A stretch of DNA of 59,469 nucleotides from Hahella ganghwensis DSM 17046. Lineage in GTDB: Bacteria; Pseudomonadota; Gammaproteobacteria; Pseudomonadales; Oleiphilaceae. The notes beneath the pieces are model-generated. The model saw only the letters and a program-made list of their open reading frames with translations, searched no databases and was not told where the DNA came from. The DNA lies in the NCBI RefSeq assembly GCF_000376785.1, contig NZ_AQXX01000104.1:1-59469 (forward strand). Reading direction: 5' to 3'. The position numbers and the translations under genes were made by a program. Of this stretch, positions 36,075-44,495 are shown piece after piece. Within the stretch, counting starts at the first letter, position 1. The number at the start of each line of letters is the position of its first letter.

Positions 36075-36150
36075 TTTCTGATCTCAGAATTGGGATATTC
36101 TGGTAGCCAAAGTTCTGCTGAGCGGCGGCGACCAGTCTTGATCTGCGCGA

Positions 36151-36185
36151 AAGCCATCAGGCGCTGTAAGCCCTGATGGCTTTTT
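36151..36185 (+). terminator. Rho-independent terminator after fba
   Basis: AAGCCATCAGG (36151-36161) and CCTGATGGCTT (36172-36182) form an 11-bp perfect stem with a 10-base loop, running into a T5 tract (36181-36185). This is the clearest intrinsic terminator in the window. The remaining 36186-36383 has no gene. Confidence 0.9.
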
Positions 36186-36383
36186 CATAGCGTGGGGTTC
36201 AGCTTAGGCTTAAAGATTGGTTCACAAGATTCGCTGTCGCGAAGTTGACTTAGACTGCAATGAGAGATTTCGTGAGCAAGGCACAATTTTCTTCGTAAGC
36301 AATACTGTGTCTTCGTCGGAGAGATGTGTCCGACCTGAGATTTTTCCGCGTAAAAAAGATGAAGTAAGCAACTGGATGAAGTA

Positions 36384-37355
36384 ATGACACCATTCTGGGA
36401 TAGAGATCAGCTTTGCGCCCAATTGCGCCCGATATCGTTTACCGAAATGCCGTATATGAGCGATATCGAAGAGCGTTATTGTCGTTACTACCGGATTGAT
36501 AAGGAATCACGGATTACCGGAACGACTCATCGGTTAGGGTATTTCGAGGCATTGGGATTTCACCTGGCCTTGCATGTCTATACACCCCCGCGTCCGAAGG
36601 GCACGGTATTCGTTTTTCATGGGTACTTTGATCACGTTGGGTTATATGGCCATTTGATAGAACATCTGCTTCGTAGTGGCTTTGCAGTGGTGGCTTATGA
36701 TCTACCCGGGCATGGGCTTTCCAGCGGAGAATCGGTATCTATTAAGAGTTTTTCCCAATATCAAGCAGTATTGCAGGCTTGTCTGGATCTGTGTAAAGGG
36801 CAGCTTCCCGAGCCCTGGGTGGCGGTAGGTCAAAGTACAGGTGCCGCGGTGCTGGTGGAATTCCTCTTCCGTCACCGATTTAGCAGTGACAACAGTCCGT
36901 TTCAGCATTGGGTGTTGTTAGCGCCCCTGGTTCGCCCTCTGGGATGGCGGTCGGCACTGTTTCTGCACACATTCCTCGGTCCCTTCCTGCGGACTTGGAA
37001 AAGGGTATTCATGCCCAATTCGCACGATAGTGAATTTATCCGGTTTCTCAAAGATAAAGACCCTCTGCAGGCCCGAACCGTCTCAATTGACTGGTTTGGG
37101 GCATTGCGGCGGTGGGTAAAGGAAATTGAGGCGACTGAGCCTCTGGCACACCCGGTGACGATTATTCAGGGCCAGGATGATACGACTGTCGACTGGAAGC
37201 ACAATATTCCCCAGTTGCAGAAACTCCTGCCAAATTCAGAGGTCAGGTATATATCGGAAGCGCGCCATCAGTTGGTAAATGAATCAAAACCCATTCGTAA
37301 CCAGGTGTTTGAATGGGTGACGGAAGCCTTTAATCAGGCTTTGAAGGATAAATAA
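36384..37355 (+). CDS. Alpha/beta hydrolase, lysophospholipase/monoacylglycerol lipase type
   Basis: This 323-residue serine hydrolase has the oxyanion region VFHGYFDHVGLYG, DLPGHGLSSGES, the nucleophile elbow VGQSTGAA, an acid in IQGQDDTTVDW and the histidine in SEARHQLVNE. Order and spacing match PldB-like hydrolases. Instead of the usual Trp, Gln-Ser-Thr follows the elbow. No signal peptide is seen, so it is probably cytoplasmic or membrane-peripheral. It is monocistronic, with its own promoter region after the fba terminator. Confidence 0.85.
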   Translation: MTPFWDRDQLCAQLRPISFTEMPYMSDIEERYCRYYRIDKESRITGTTHRLGYFEALGFHLALHVYTPPRPKGTVFVFHGYFDHVGLYGHLIEHLLRSGFAVVAYDLPGHGLSSGESVSIKSFSQYQAVLQACLDLCKGQLPEPWVAVGQSTGAAVLVEFLFRHRFSSDNSPFQHWVLLAPLVRPLGWRSALFLHTFLGPFLRTWKRVFMPNSHDSEFIRFLKDKDPLQARTVSIDWFGALRRWVKEIEATEPLAHPVTIIQGQDDTTVDWKHNIPQLQKLLPNSEVRYISEARHQLVNESKPIRNQVFEWVTEAFNQALKDK

Positions 37356-37664
37356 CTGCCTGAGTATGAACATCTTTGTACCCTCTTTACCCTTGGGAAG
37401 CGGCTGGCAAGGTGCAGCGGAGTCTGCGCTGAAGATCAAGGGCAGTTATAAGGATTGGTCGAAAATAGCAGACTGGATATCTGTGAGTCGTGGTTCAGAA
37501 TATCTGTTGTAACTTTATGTATTCATAAACCTTACCTCCTCAAAAATAGGAGGAAAAAATGGGTGATTCGGGCCAAATATTAACAATGGCTAACATTTCT
37601 TAAGCTTTTGTTCAGGCAAAATAGGGCACTATGTGTGTCATCTAAAACTTTGTTCGGAGAATGA
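37356..37664 (+). other. 309-base leader region of the OmpA-lipoprotein gene
   Basis: The gap between the hydrolase and the lipoprotein gene holds no large ORF. It contains a CCTCCT/AGGAGG hairpin with a 14-codon ORF (37535-37603) and an AT-rich stretch near 37575-37640 that probably carries the lipoprotein promoter. No transcription terminator is evident after the hydrolase. Confidence 0.5.
37535..37603 (+). other. Hairpin-sequestered Shine-Dalgarno with a 14-codon ORF
   Basis: CCTCCT (37535-37540) pairs with a perfect Shine-Dalgarno AGGAGG (37548-37553) across a 7-base AT loop. Five A later an ATG (37559) opens MGDSGQILTMANIS, with TAA at 37601. The ribosome-binding site would be masked when folded, as in RNA thermometers or regulated leader peptides. 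It lies 60 bases before the OmpA-family lipoprotein. Translation is unproven. Confidence 0.35.
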
Positions 37665-38327
37665 TTGATGAAATCCAAATTAATCGCCCTGGTTGTGGCG
37701 GGAGCTCTGGCCTCAGGCTGCCAGACTTACGATCCCTACACCGGTGAAAAGAAAACCTCTAACGCGACTGCGGGTGCTGTGATTGGTGCAGTCGGTGGTG
37801 CGGTGATCGGTGCGGCGACTTCGAGTAAAAAGGATCGTGCCAAGGGAGCTTTAATTGGCGCAACTGCCGGCGGTGCCATTGGCGGTGGTATCGGCTATTA
37901 CATGGATAAACAGGAAGCAGAGCTTCGTCATAAGCTAGAAGGCACGGGTGTTCGGGTCGTTCGAAACGGTAATGAGATTACTCTGGTAATGCCTGGGAAT
38001 ATCACCTTTGATACTGGCCGTTCTGATGTGAAGTCGGCATTTTATCCAACTCTGGAGTCCGTTGGTCTGGTGCTGAAAGAGTTTGATAAAACCATCATTG
38101 AGGTTGCCGGTCACACTGACTCCACTGGAGGAGCCGATTTGAACCAGCGTCTGAGCGAACAACGCGCACTGAGCGTTGGCCAGTTTCTGGTATCGCAGGG
38201 GGTAGCGTCCACTCGAGTTCAGACTGTTGGTTTCGGACCTCGTTATCCTGTAGCAACGAACAAGACAGCAGACGGTCGTGCAGCTAACCGTCGGGTTGAG
38301 TTGAAACTACTGCCGATTGAAGGTTGA
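37665..38327 (+). CDS. OmpA-family outer-membrane lipoprotein with glycine zipper
   Basis: This 220-residue protein has an N-terminal lipoprotein signal with lipobox ALASGC (Cys19). Next is a glycine-zipper region of YiaD/SlyB type (GAVIGAVGGAVIGAATS and GALIGATAGGAIGGGIG, residues about 37-80). A C-terminal OmpA peptidoglycan-binding domain (about 105-218) contains AGHTDSTGGADLNQRLSEQ and VGFGPRYPVATNKT. It probably links the outer membrane to peptidoglycan. CGGAG precedes the ATG, and a bidirectional terminator follows. Confidence 0.93.
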   Translation: MMKSKLIALVVAGALASGCQTYDPYTGEKKTSNATAGAVIGAVGGAVIGAATSSKKDRAKGALIGATAGGAIGGGIGYYMDKQEAELRHKLEGTGVRVVRNGNEITLVMPGNITFDTGRSDVKSAFYPTLESVGLVLKEFDKTIIEVAGHTDSTGGADLNQRLSEQRALSVGQFLVSQGVASTRVQTVGFGPRYPVATNKTADGRAANRRVELKLLPIEG

Positions 38328-38358
38328 TCTGGGCTCAGTCAATAGCGACTTATGAAAT

Positions 38359-38387
38359 AAAAAATGCCGCTTATCGCGGCATTTTTT
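38359..38387. terminator. Bidirectional Rho-independent terminator
   Basis: ATGCCGC (38364-38370) and GCGGCAT (38376-38382) form a perfect stem with a 5-base loop, preceded by A6 and followed by T6. It can terminate both the OmpA lipoprotein gene and the convergent Dabb gene. Confidence 0.92.
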
Positions 38388-38391
38388 ATGT

Positions 38392-38691
38392 CTAAATTTC
38401 GTACTCTACCACTCGGCGCTCATCTCTCAGCGGACCAATGACCGGTTTGACTTTTTCATGTTCAGGATGAGATTCGTAAGCTTCCAGGGCTTCCTGGTTG
38501 GAAAAGTCTACCTGCATGACCACATCTGATGCATCAGCCGAATCACTCGTATTGATGCCAACCGTAATGCTGATCATCCCCGGAATTTTGTTGCGCATGG
38601 TTTCCAGGGCCTGCTTGATTTTCAGGGCATCTCGCTGTTTGTCTTCATCTGTCTGCGCCTTCAGGCGCCATAGCACCACTCTTCTGATCAT
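38392..38691 (-). CDS. Dabb (stress-responsive A/B barrel) domain protein
   Basis: This 99-residue protein begins MIRRVVLWRLKAQTDEDKQ and carries the Dabb pattern: a strand, an amphipathic helix (IKQALETMRNKIPGMISI), DVVMQVDFSNQEALEAYESH, and HPEHEKVKPVIGPLRDE. These dimeric alpha-beta barrels have varied or unknown roles. It converges with the OmpA lipoprotein across a shared terminator. No further function can be assigned. Confidence 0.85.
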   Translation of the reverse strand: MIRRVVLWRLKAQTDEDKQRDALKIKQALETMRNKIPGMISITVGINTSDSADASDVVMQVDFSNQEALEAYESHPEHEKVKPVIGPLRDERRVVEYEI

Positions 38692-38743
38692 CTTATTCCA
38701 CTGTTGTTTGCTAGGTTAAGTATGAATACGGTGAATGATTCTG

Positions 38744-39013
38744 TCACAGATGACTGATGAGCTGGCGCTTGAAAACGGCACGCTCAGGTGTCGGGGTAAT
38801 GGCCCTAATGTGGTCCAGTCGAATTTGTTTGGATATTTCATCTGTGTTGAATTCCAGCCACTCGGATTTATCTGAATGAGTTCGGGTGGTTACGGCCTGA
38901 CCGGTGACCCGCTGCCCATCTGTTGTTTCTATAGTAATGACATAATGGTACAGACAGGCGATTTCAAGAAAATCGTGTCGATCGCAGGAGATCGGAGTGT
39001 ATTCAGCAGCCAT
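38744..39013 (-). CDS. rof: Rof/YaeO-like Rho-binding antiterminator
   Basis: This 89-residue protein starts behind GGAAGG. It matches the Rof (YaeO) family: YTPISCDRHDFLEIACLYHY at the N-terminus, then beta strands with DGQRVTGQAVTTRTHSDKSE and KQIRLDHIRAITP. Rof binds the Rho primary RNA site and reduces Rho-dependent termination. The CDRHDFLE and LYHY residues are typical. It is upstream of the Dabb gene on the same strand with a 52-base gap, so the two may be cotranscribed. Confidence 0.87.
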   Translation of the reverse strand: MAAEYTPISCDRHDFLEIACLYHYVITIETTDGQRVTGQAVTTRTHSDKSEWLEFNTDEISKQIRLDHIRAITPTPERAVFKRQLISHL

Positions 39014-39234
39014 AACCCGGCCTTCCAGTTATCAAAGTATATAGCCTAATCATACGCTGATTTGGCTGAGAGGGGGTAATTTCAGACCAATATCTCACGA
39101 AATTGCCTGACAGGCTTTGATTCCGCTCCTGAAAATGATGACAATGCCGTTTCTCAAGTTTAGTGCCTGTTTGTACTGGTTAAATACCAATAACAGGTAA
39201 TCACCGAAGACAGGATGGCGGGGAAGCTGGTCTC

Positions 39235-40125
39235 ATGACGGATGGTCTATTGTTTCGCATTGGAGTGCCTTTAGGACTGTTTATTATTATGTTTGGACTG
39301 GGGGCGACACTCAGTCGCTCTGAGTTGCGGGAAGCGATCAAAGACCGGGTCGCTATGATTGTGGGCCTGTTGGCTCAAGTGGTTCTATTGCCAGTCATTG
39401 GACTCATTATTGCCTGGTTGGCACCGGTATCTGTGGAGATCAAATATGGCATCCTGATTCTTGCCTGCTGCCCCGGGGGGACCACCTCCAATATATTCAC
39501 TTACCTGGCGCGAGGTAACCTGGCGTTATCAGTCAGTTTGACGACCATCAGCAGTCTTTTGTCTCTTCTGACAATGCCGCTCACTTTGGCGTTAGGCAGC
39601 ATGTTGTTGGCAGAGCAGTCATCATCACTGGATATACCCCAGGGATACATCATCAAGAGCTTGCTGGCGGTGACCGTTGTGCCGGTTTGCCTGGGAATGT
39701 TTATCAGACATAAGTGGTCGAAGCTGGCCGATTGGCTGGAGTCTCGTATTACGATATTCAGCAGTCTGTTTCTGGCGACTTTGGTGTTGGCGATTGGCAT
39801 CAAGGACTGGGACGTGCTCATCGGCAACATGCCGACACTGGGACCCGTGATGGTGTTGCTGAGTGCTGCCTCTATGCTAATGGGTGCTTTTGCTGCCAGA
39901 GTGGCCCGTGTGGGACGTGCAGATGTGGTGACCATCGGGCTCGAAGCCGGTATTCAAAACTCCGGCCTGGCGATATTTATGGCACTATCCGTTCTTCAGA
40001 GCGAGTTAATGTCTATTCCCGCGGCCATTTACTCGGTTTCGATGTATGTCTGTGCCACTATTGCGATTTCAATCGGGCGAAAGCAGTTTCAGCGTGAGCT
40101 GATTCAAGTCACATCATCCCGTTGA
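39235..40125 (+). CDS. Bile acid:sodium symporter family (BASS) transporter
   Basis: This 296-residue inner-membrane protein has nine to ten hydrophobic segments. BASS features are MFGLGATLSRSELREAI near residue 20, LACCPGGTTSNIFTYLARG (about residues 78-96, the crossover with sodium site) and GLEAGIQNSGLAIFMALS (about 235-252). It is expected to import an organic anion with sodium; the substrate is unknown. Its 3' end overlaps the convergent DUF2878 gene by 22 bases. Confidence 0.92.
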   Translation: MTDGLLFRIGVPLGLFIIMFGLGATLSRSELREAIKDRVAMIVGLLAQVVLLPVIGLIIAWLAPVSVEIKYGILILACCPGGTTSNIFTYLARGNLALSVSLTTISSLLSLLTMPLTLALGSMLLAEQSSSLDIPQGYIIKSLLAVTVVPVCLGMFIRHKWSKLADWLESRITIFSSLFLATLVLAIGIKDWDVLIGNMPTLGPVMVLLSAASMLMGAFAARVARVGRADVVTIGLEAGIQNSGLAIFMALSVLQSELMSIPAAIYSVSMYVCATIAISIGRKQFQRELIQVTSSR

Positions 40126-40655
40126 AGCTCATCTGAGGGACGAGAGCCTGAAAGCCAGGCCAGGGCGGGTGTTAACGCGGCCCAGGCCGGGCAATAAAGT
40201 ATCAGTATGGCACTCCAGCCCTCGGGAGCCTCTAACGCTCCAAGTCCGTGTGCCGAATAGAGCGACAAAGGCGCGCCCAATAGCCCCAGCCAAAGCGCTA
40301 GAAAGTAGCGCTCCTTCAGCCATCTGAGGCAATGATTGAAGCACAGTGAAAAGCCGACCCAAAGACAGATGATCCATAAGGGGGGATAGCTGGCTGAAGG
40401 CTGAAGCTGATAGTCCACCCGTTCCAGCCCGATCCAAACGGGTTCGACCGTAAAAGCAATCAATAAACCGATAAAGGCCATGCGCAGATCTGCCTGGATC
40501 TGTTTGCCGATGAATATGCTCCAGGCCATTAAAGCCGCCAAAGCTGCCAGAGATGGCCAGTTATGCTGATGGGCGGCGCCGAGTACCGAGGCAAACCACA
40601 ACACCTGAAACAGGATGGCATTTCCAATAATGTTCATGTTAAGTGATAGTGGCAT
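40104..40655 (-). CDS. DUF2878 family membrane protein
   Basis: This 183-residue protein has five to six hydrophobic helices (NAILFQVLWFASVLGAAHQH, LAALAALMAWSIFIG, MAFIGLLIAFTVEPVWIG). The ILFQVLWF start and FTVEPVWIGLERVDYQ match DUF2878, a membrane family of unknown function. Start codons at 40655 and 40637 (MNIIGN) are both possible. It overlaps the BASS gene tail to tail. No neighbour suggests a role. Confidence 0.8.
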   Translation of the reverse strand: MPLSLNMNIIGNAILFQVLWFASVLGAAHQHNWPSLAALAALMAWSIFIGKQIQADLRMAFIGLLIAFTVEPVWIGLERVDYQLQPSASYPPLWIICLWVGFSLCFNHCLRWLKERYFLALWLGLLGAPLSLYSAHGLGALEAPEGWSAILILYCPAWAALTPALAWLSGSRPSDELQRDDVT

Positions 40656-40950
40656 TAGGAGTGATCTTGGTTAGTCTGGAATCTGGTACGTTGATAAGTA
40701 CGGCTATTCTACCCAGATCGATTGTTTTATTCCTGCGGTAGACTCCAGGTTCCTCTGACCTGGCAAGCGGTGCATATGCTCAACAGGGGAGACTTGTGGT
40801 CTGACAAATAGTTCTTGCGGACTGATATGTGGAATACCTGAGCTATGCTGAAAAATAGAAAATACCGCCATATTCTGAAGACGGTATCAATCGGTGTAAA
40901 TAACCTCTGGTTGATGTCGTTATAGCCGCAGTATTGAAGGATGATAGATC
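40656..40950 (+). promoter_or_regulatory. Divergent intergenic region upstream of pap
   Basis: This 295-base gap separates DUF2878 (leftward) from pap (rightward). It holds a CCAGGT/ACCTGG hairpin (40745-40763) and a looser ATACCG/CGGTAT pair near 40862-40888, and no gene. AAGGATGATAG precedes the pap ATG. No regulator site can be named; a Pho box was looked for and not found. Confidence 0.4.
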
Positions 40951-42477
40951 ATGTTTGAAGCCGCTGAACTGGGCCGCAAGCTTTCCAAGAAAGAATATAA
41001 AGCGCTGGAGCCTGAACTTCGTGAACGCTTACTGGTGGCGCAGACTTCATTGCGTGAGGCAGACATTCCTCTGTTGATATTGCTTGAGGGTGCAGACAGT
41101 GCCTGTAAAGGCGAGGTGGTGAATCTGCTGAACCAATGGTTTGATGTGCGTGGCCTGTTGGTTAACGGATTTGGTCCGAAAACGGATGAAGAAGCAAGAA
41201 GACCGCGGTTCTGGCGGTACTGGAGAAACTTTCCTTGCCGTGGTCAAATCGGCGTTTTCTATGGTTCCTGGTATACGGGAGAATTGATCAAGCGGGCGAA
41301 CAGAAAACAGGAAAAGGATGAGTTTGACAGCCATATGCAGCGTATCGAACAGTTGGAAACTCTGCTGGCACGCGACGGAGCGCTTATCCTGAAATTCTGG
41401 CTGCATACAGGTGAAGACGAGCTGACAGCCAGGTTGAAAAAAGTTCTCGCAGAGAAAGAGGATGACTGGGTAGGGGCACAAGCTGACCGTCAGGTTCTTG
41501 ATAATTACCGACGTTTTATAAAAGCAGCAGAACGGGCAGTCAGGCTGACAGATCAGACGATGTCTCCCTGGCATCTTATTGAAGCGGCCAACCATCGATA
41601 TCGGGATGTCACATTAGTGAGAACGATTATTGATGCTGTGAATCGACGTACGCAGGAGATAGCAGGGGCTGACCGGCAGAGGCGGAAAACGGATAAGAAT
41701 TCTGCTGGAGAAGTCCCCATGCCCTCTGAGGCAGCCATCAAGGTTCTGGATCAGGTCGATCTCACATTGGATATCGATAAAAAGAGCTATGAAGCACGTC
41801 TGGAGAAACTCAAACATCAGTTAAACCGCCTGAGTTGGAAGGCTTATCATCGTGACATAAGTATGATTCTCGTGTTTGAAGGCTGGGATGCTGCCGGAAA
41901 GGGGGGAGCTATCAGACGAATCATGCAGTCTGTGGATGCCCGAATTGCGCGGGTGATTTCTATTTCAGCTCCAACGGATGAAGAAAAATCCCACCACTAC
42001 CTGTGGCGTTTCTGGCGTCATATTCCACTGGCGGGCAGGCATACGATTTATGACCGAAGCTGGTATGGGCGGGTATTGGTTGAGCGGGTGGAAGGGTTTG
42101 CCCGTGAGGAGGAATGGCGACGGGCATACTCTGAAATTAACGATTTTGAGGAACAGATTGGCAGTCGGGGAAATGTCCTGTTGAAATTCTGGCTGCATGT
42201 GGATAAGGATGAACAACTTGCGCGGTTTGAGGCGAGGGAAAATACTCCTTACAAAAACTATAAGATCACAGAAGAGGATTGGCGTAACCGTGAGCGCTGG
42301 GAAGATTATGAGAATGCTGTGCATGAAATGGTGGTAAAAACCAGTACGGACTTTGCTCCCTGGACAATAGTCCCCGCTAACAGTAAACATTATGCGAGAA
42401 TCATGGTTTTGGAAACCATTTGTGAGCAATTGAAAAAGGCTCTGGACAAGGCTGATACAAAAAGGGGTGGCAAATGA
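40951..42477 (+). CDS. pap: Polyphosphate:AMP phosphotransferase (two-domain PPK2)
   Basis: This 508-residue enzyme of the class II PPK2 family converts AMP and polyphosphate to ADP. It contains two tandem PPK2 domains. The C-terminal one has an intact Walker A (VFEGWDAAGKGGAIRRI, near residues 308-324), a lid RVISISAPTDEEKSHHYLWR and a Walker B-like TIYDRSWYGRVLVERV. The N-terminal one has the altered LLEGADSACKGEVVNLL and FYGSWYTGEL, as usual for this subclass where the C-terminal domain is catalytic. Its stop overlaps the next gene by ATGA, so the two are translationally coupled. Confidence 0.94.
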   Translation: MFEAAELGRKLSKKEYKALEPELRERLLVAQTSLREADIPLLILLEGADSACKGEVVNLLNQWFDVRGLLVNGFGPKTDEEARRPRFWRYWRNFPCRGQIGVFYGSWYTGELIKRANRKQEKDEFDSHMQRIEQLETLLARDGALILKFWLHTGEDELTARLKKVLAEKEDDWVGAQADRQVLDNYRRFIKAAERAVRLTDQTMSPWHLIEAANHRYRDVTLVRTIIDAVNRRTQEIAGADRQRRKTDKNSAGEVPMPSEAAIKVLDQVDLTLDIDKKSYEARLEKLKHQLNRLSWKAYHRDISMILVFEGWDAAGKGGAIRRIMQSVDARIARVISISAPTDEEKSHHYLWRFWRHIPLAGRHTIYDRSWYGRVLVERVEGFAREEEWRRAYSEINDFEEQIGSRGNVLLKFWLHVDKDEQLARFEARENTPYKNYKITEEDWRNRERWEDYENAVHEMVVKTSTDFAPWTIVPANSKHYARIMVLETICEQLKKALDKADTKRGGK

Positions 42478-42860
42478 CATCGATGTTATTAGGCATTGGC
42501 AGCATGCTGGGCCGTATATGTCTGAATCGAAGCCAGCACTTGCGGGTGCTCATGTGTTTCCTTGGTGTAACGTGGTCCTCTGTGCTGTTAGCAGATACCC
42601 ATGGTCCAGTAGAAATTTATTCTGACATCGGCGATCTCAAAGTCGAAAATCGGGCAAACGTTGTTCATGACAGGGTCATACTGACATTGAAAAACCTGGA
42701 AGATACAGATATTCATTGCGAAGTACATTTTATGAATGGACCCGAGCTGATGATCAAGCGTGTGGGATTTGTTTCGTCCGGTAAGGAAATTCTGTTTAAC
42801 GCGCCATTGCGCCGGACGGTGGTCAAGATTGTGATTGATTTTTCCTGTCAGGCGATCTGA
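42474..42860 (+). CDS. Small secreted protein of unknown function, coupled to pap
   Basis: 128 residues. A hydrophobic segment (LRVLMCFLGVTWSSVLLA, about residues 23-40) with a likely signal cleavage after LLA precedes a beta-rich domain: VEIYSDIGDLKVENRANVVH, DRVILTLKNLEDTD and RVGFVSSGKEILFNAPLRR. I recall homologues annotated only as hypothetical or wrongly as phosphoglycerate kinase. The fold looks like a small immunoglobulin-type beta sandwich, with two cysteines (HCEVHF and FSCQ) that could form a disulfide. The ATG at 42474 overlaps the pap stop (ATGA). Later starts exist, and the function is unknown. Confidence 0.75.
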   Translation: MTSMLLGIGSMLGRICLNRSQHLRVLMCFLGVTWSSVLLADTHGPVEIYSDIGDLKVENRANVVHDRVILTLKNLEDTDIHCEVHFMNGPELMIKRVGFVSSGKEILFNAPLRRTVVKIVIDFSCQAI

Positions 42861-42957
42861 TACCTATTGTGATATCCAGTCTTCAGTTGAGATGGTCTTA
42901 TCAGACTGGGTCTGTTGTACTTTCAGTGTTTTCGGCTGCTTTGGTTGAGGGGCGTTC

Positions 42958-44460
42958 ATGGTGAAAAAAATACTCGCGGGTTGCCTGGCCTTGTTGCTCA
43001 TCAGTGTGGTTGCGGTACTTCTGAGAACACTGACACTTTCGCCAGAGCCTGCGGCAGTCGTGGAAGCATTCGATGTCAGAGTACATCAGGACCAGGTAAT
43101 AGGCCGGTTAAGCCAGGCGATACAGTTTAAAACGGTCTCTCAAGTGTTGCCGGCGAAAGACGGGAATCCCCCCAGAACATTGGTAGACGCTGAAGTATTC
43201 TCGTCTTTTCATGGCTTCCTTGAGCAGTCATTTCCTGCTGTGCACGAGCGGCTTGAGCGGATAGTGTTGAATGAATTCAGTCTGCTGTATCGCTGGCAGG
43301 GAAGTGAACCTCAGAAGCCCCCTATCTTGTTAACGGCACATCAGGATGTTGTGCCGTATTCATTGCCTGATCTTGAGGCGTGGGAACACCCGCCGTTTTC
43401 CGGAGCGCTGGAAGACGGATTTGTATGGGGTAGAGGGACACTCGACGATAAGTCCTCCATGATTGCTATCCTTGAAGCTGTTGAGGGATTGTTGGAACAG
43501 GGGTGGCAGCCCTCACGAACGGTATACCTGGCCTTTGGGCATGATGAGGAAGTGGGCGGTACCGGTGCTGCGGCGATTGCAGACTACCTGCATGAGAATA
43601 GCATCCGACCTGAGCTGGTGCTGGATGAGGGCGGCTTCGTGATGCGGTCGATGATTCCCGGAGTTTCCCAGCCTGTGGGTCTGATCGGTATCGCAGAAAA
43701 AGGTTATCTGAGTGTAGAGCTGCAAACAGAGGGTAAAGTGGGTCATTCTTCGATGCCTCCGCCCCAGACGGCTGCGAGTATCATCTCGGCCGCTGTTGTC
43801 AATCTGGAAAGGCATCCTCCGGCGAAACGACTGGACGGCGCAACGCTTCGGTTGTTCGAGACCGTCAGCCCGCACATGTCTTTTGGCAAACGTGCGGTAT
43901 TTGCCAATCTGTGGCTGTTCGAGCCCCTGGTGCTGTCGATCCTGGAATCGAAAGAATCCACTAATGCCACAATACGTTCGACTCAGGCGGTGACGATGCT
44001 GAACAGTGGCCATAAGGACAATGTTCTTCCTGCCACAGCCACTGCGGTCGTCAATTACCGGTTGCTTCCCGATGATTCAGTGGATGACATCCTGGAACAC
44101 ATCCGTAACACCATCAACGATGAGAGAGTCGCTATCACGGTGTATCCCTATCACAGTGAAGCAAGTCAGGTGTCTGATACGGAGAATGCACTCTACCAGG
44201 CGATGGTAGGGGCGGGACTGGGTGTATTTCGTGAGCAGGATATGATCATGGCGCCGTACCTGACTATCGGCGCGACAGACGCCCGGCACTATCAGGAGGT
44301 GACAAAAAATCAGTATCGTTTTCTGCCCATTCCGCTGGACAGGGAGGATTTATCCAGAATCCATGGCCCCAATGAACGGATTGCGGTAGAGGATTATCTG
44401 AGGATGATCCGCTTTTACGTCACCTTCCTGAAATCTTCTGATGCCGTCAACTCGCCCTAG
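42958..44460 (+). CDS. M20 family metallopeptidase (PM20D1/carboxypeptidase S-like)
   Basis: This 500-residue protein has an N-terminal membrane anchor or signal (ILAGCLALLLISVVAVLL). Zinc-site motifs of M20 peptidases are visible: LLTAHQDVVPY (His, Asp), WGRGTLDDKSSM (bridging Asp), FGHDEEVGGTGA (Glu pair), VLDEGG and the final TIGATDARHYQ (His). Length and motifs match the PM20D1/carboxypeptidase S group, which cleaves N-acyl amino acids or peptides. The anchor suggests action outside the cytoplasm. The substrate is unknown. Confidence 0.92.
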   Translation: MVKKILAGCLALLLISVVAVLLRTLTLSPEPAAVVEAFDVRVHQDQVIGRLSQAIQFKTVSQVLPAKDGNPPRTLVDAEVFSSFHGFLEQSFPAVHERLERIVLNEFSLLYRWQGSEPQKPPILLTAHQDVVPYSLPDLEAWEHPPFSGALEDGFVWGRGTLDDKSSMIAILEAVEGLLEQGWQPSRTVYLAFGHDEEVGGTGAAAIADYLHENSIRPELVLDEGGFVMRSMIPGVSQPVGLIGIAEKGYLSVELQTEGKVGHSSMPPPQTAASIISAAVVNLERHPPAKRLDGATLRLFETVSPHMSFGKRAVFANLWLFEPLVLSILESKESTNATIRSTQAVTMLNSGHKDNVLPATATAVVNYRLLPDDSVDDILEHIRNTINDERVAITVYPYHSEASQVSDTENALYQAMVGAGLGVFREQDMIMAPYLTIGATDARHYQEVTKNQYRFLPIPLDREDLSRIHGPNERIAVEDYLRMIRFYVTFLKSSDAVNSP

Positions 44461-44495
44461 TGAGCCATGACGGCCCATCGTTGTTCCTACAAAAC

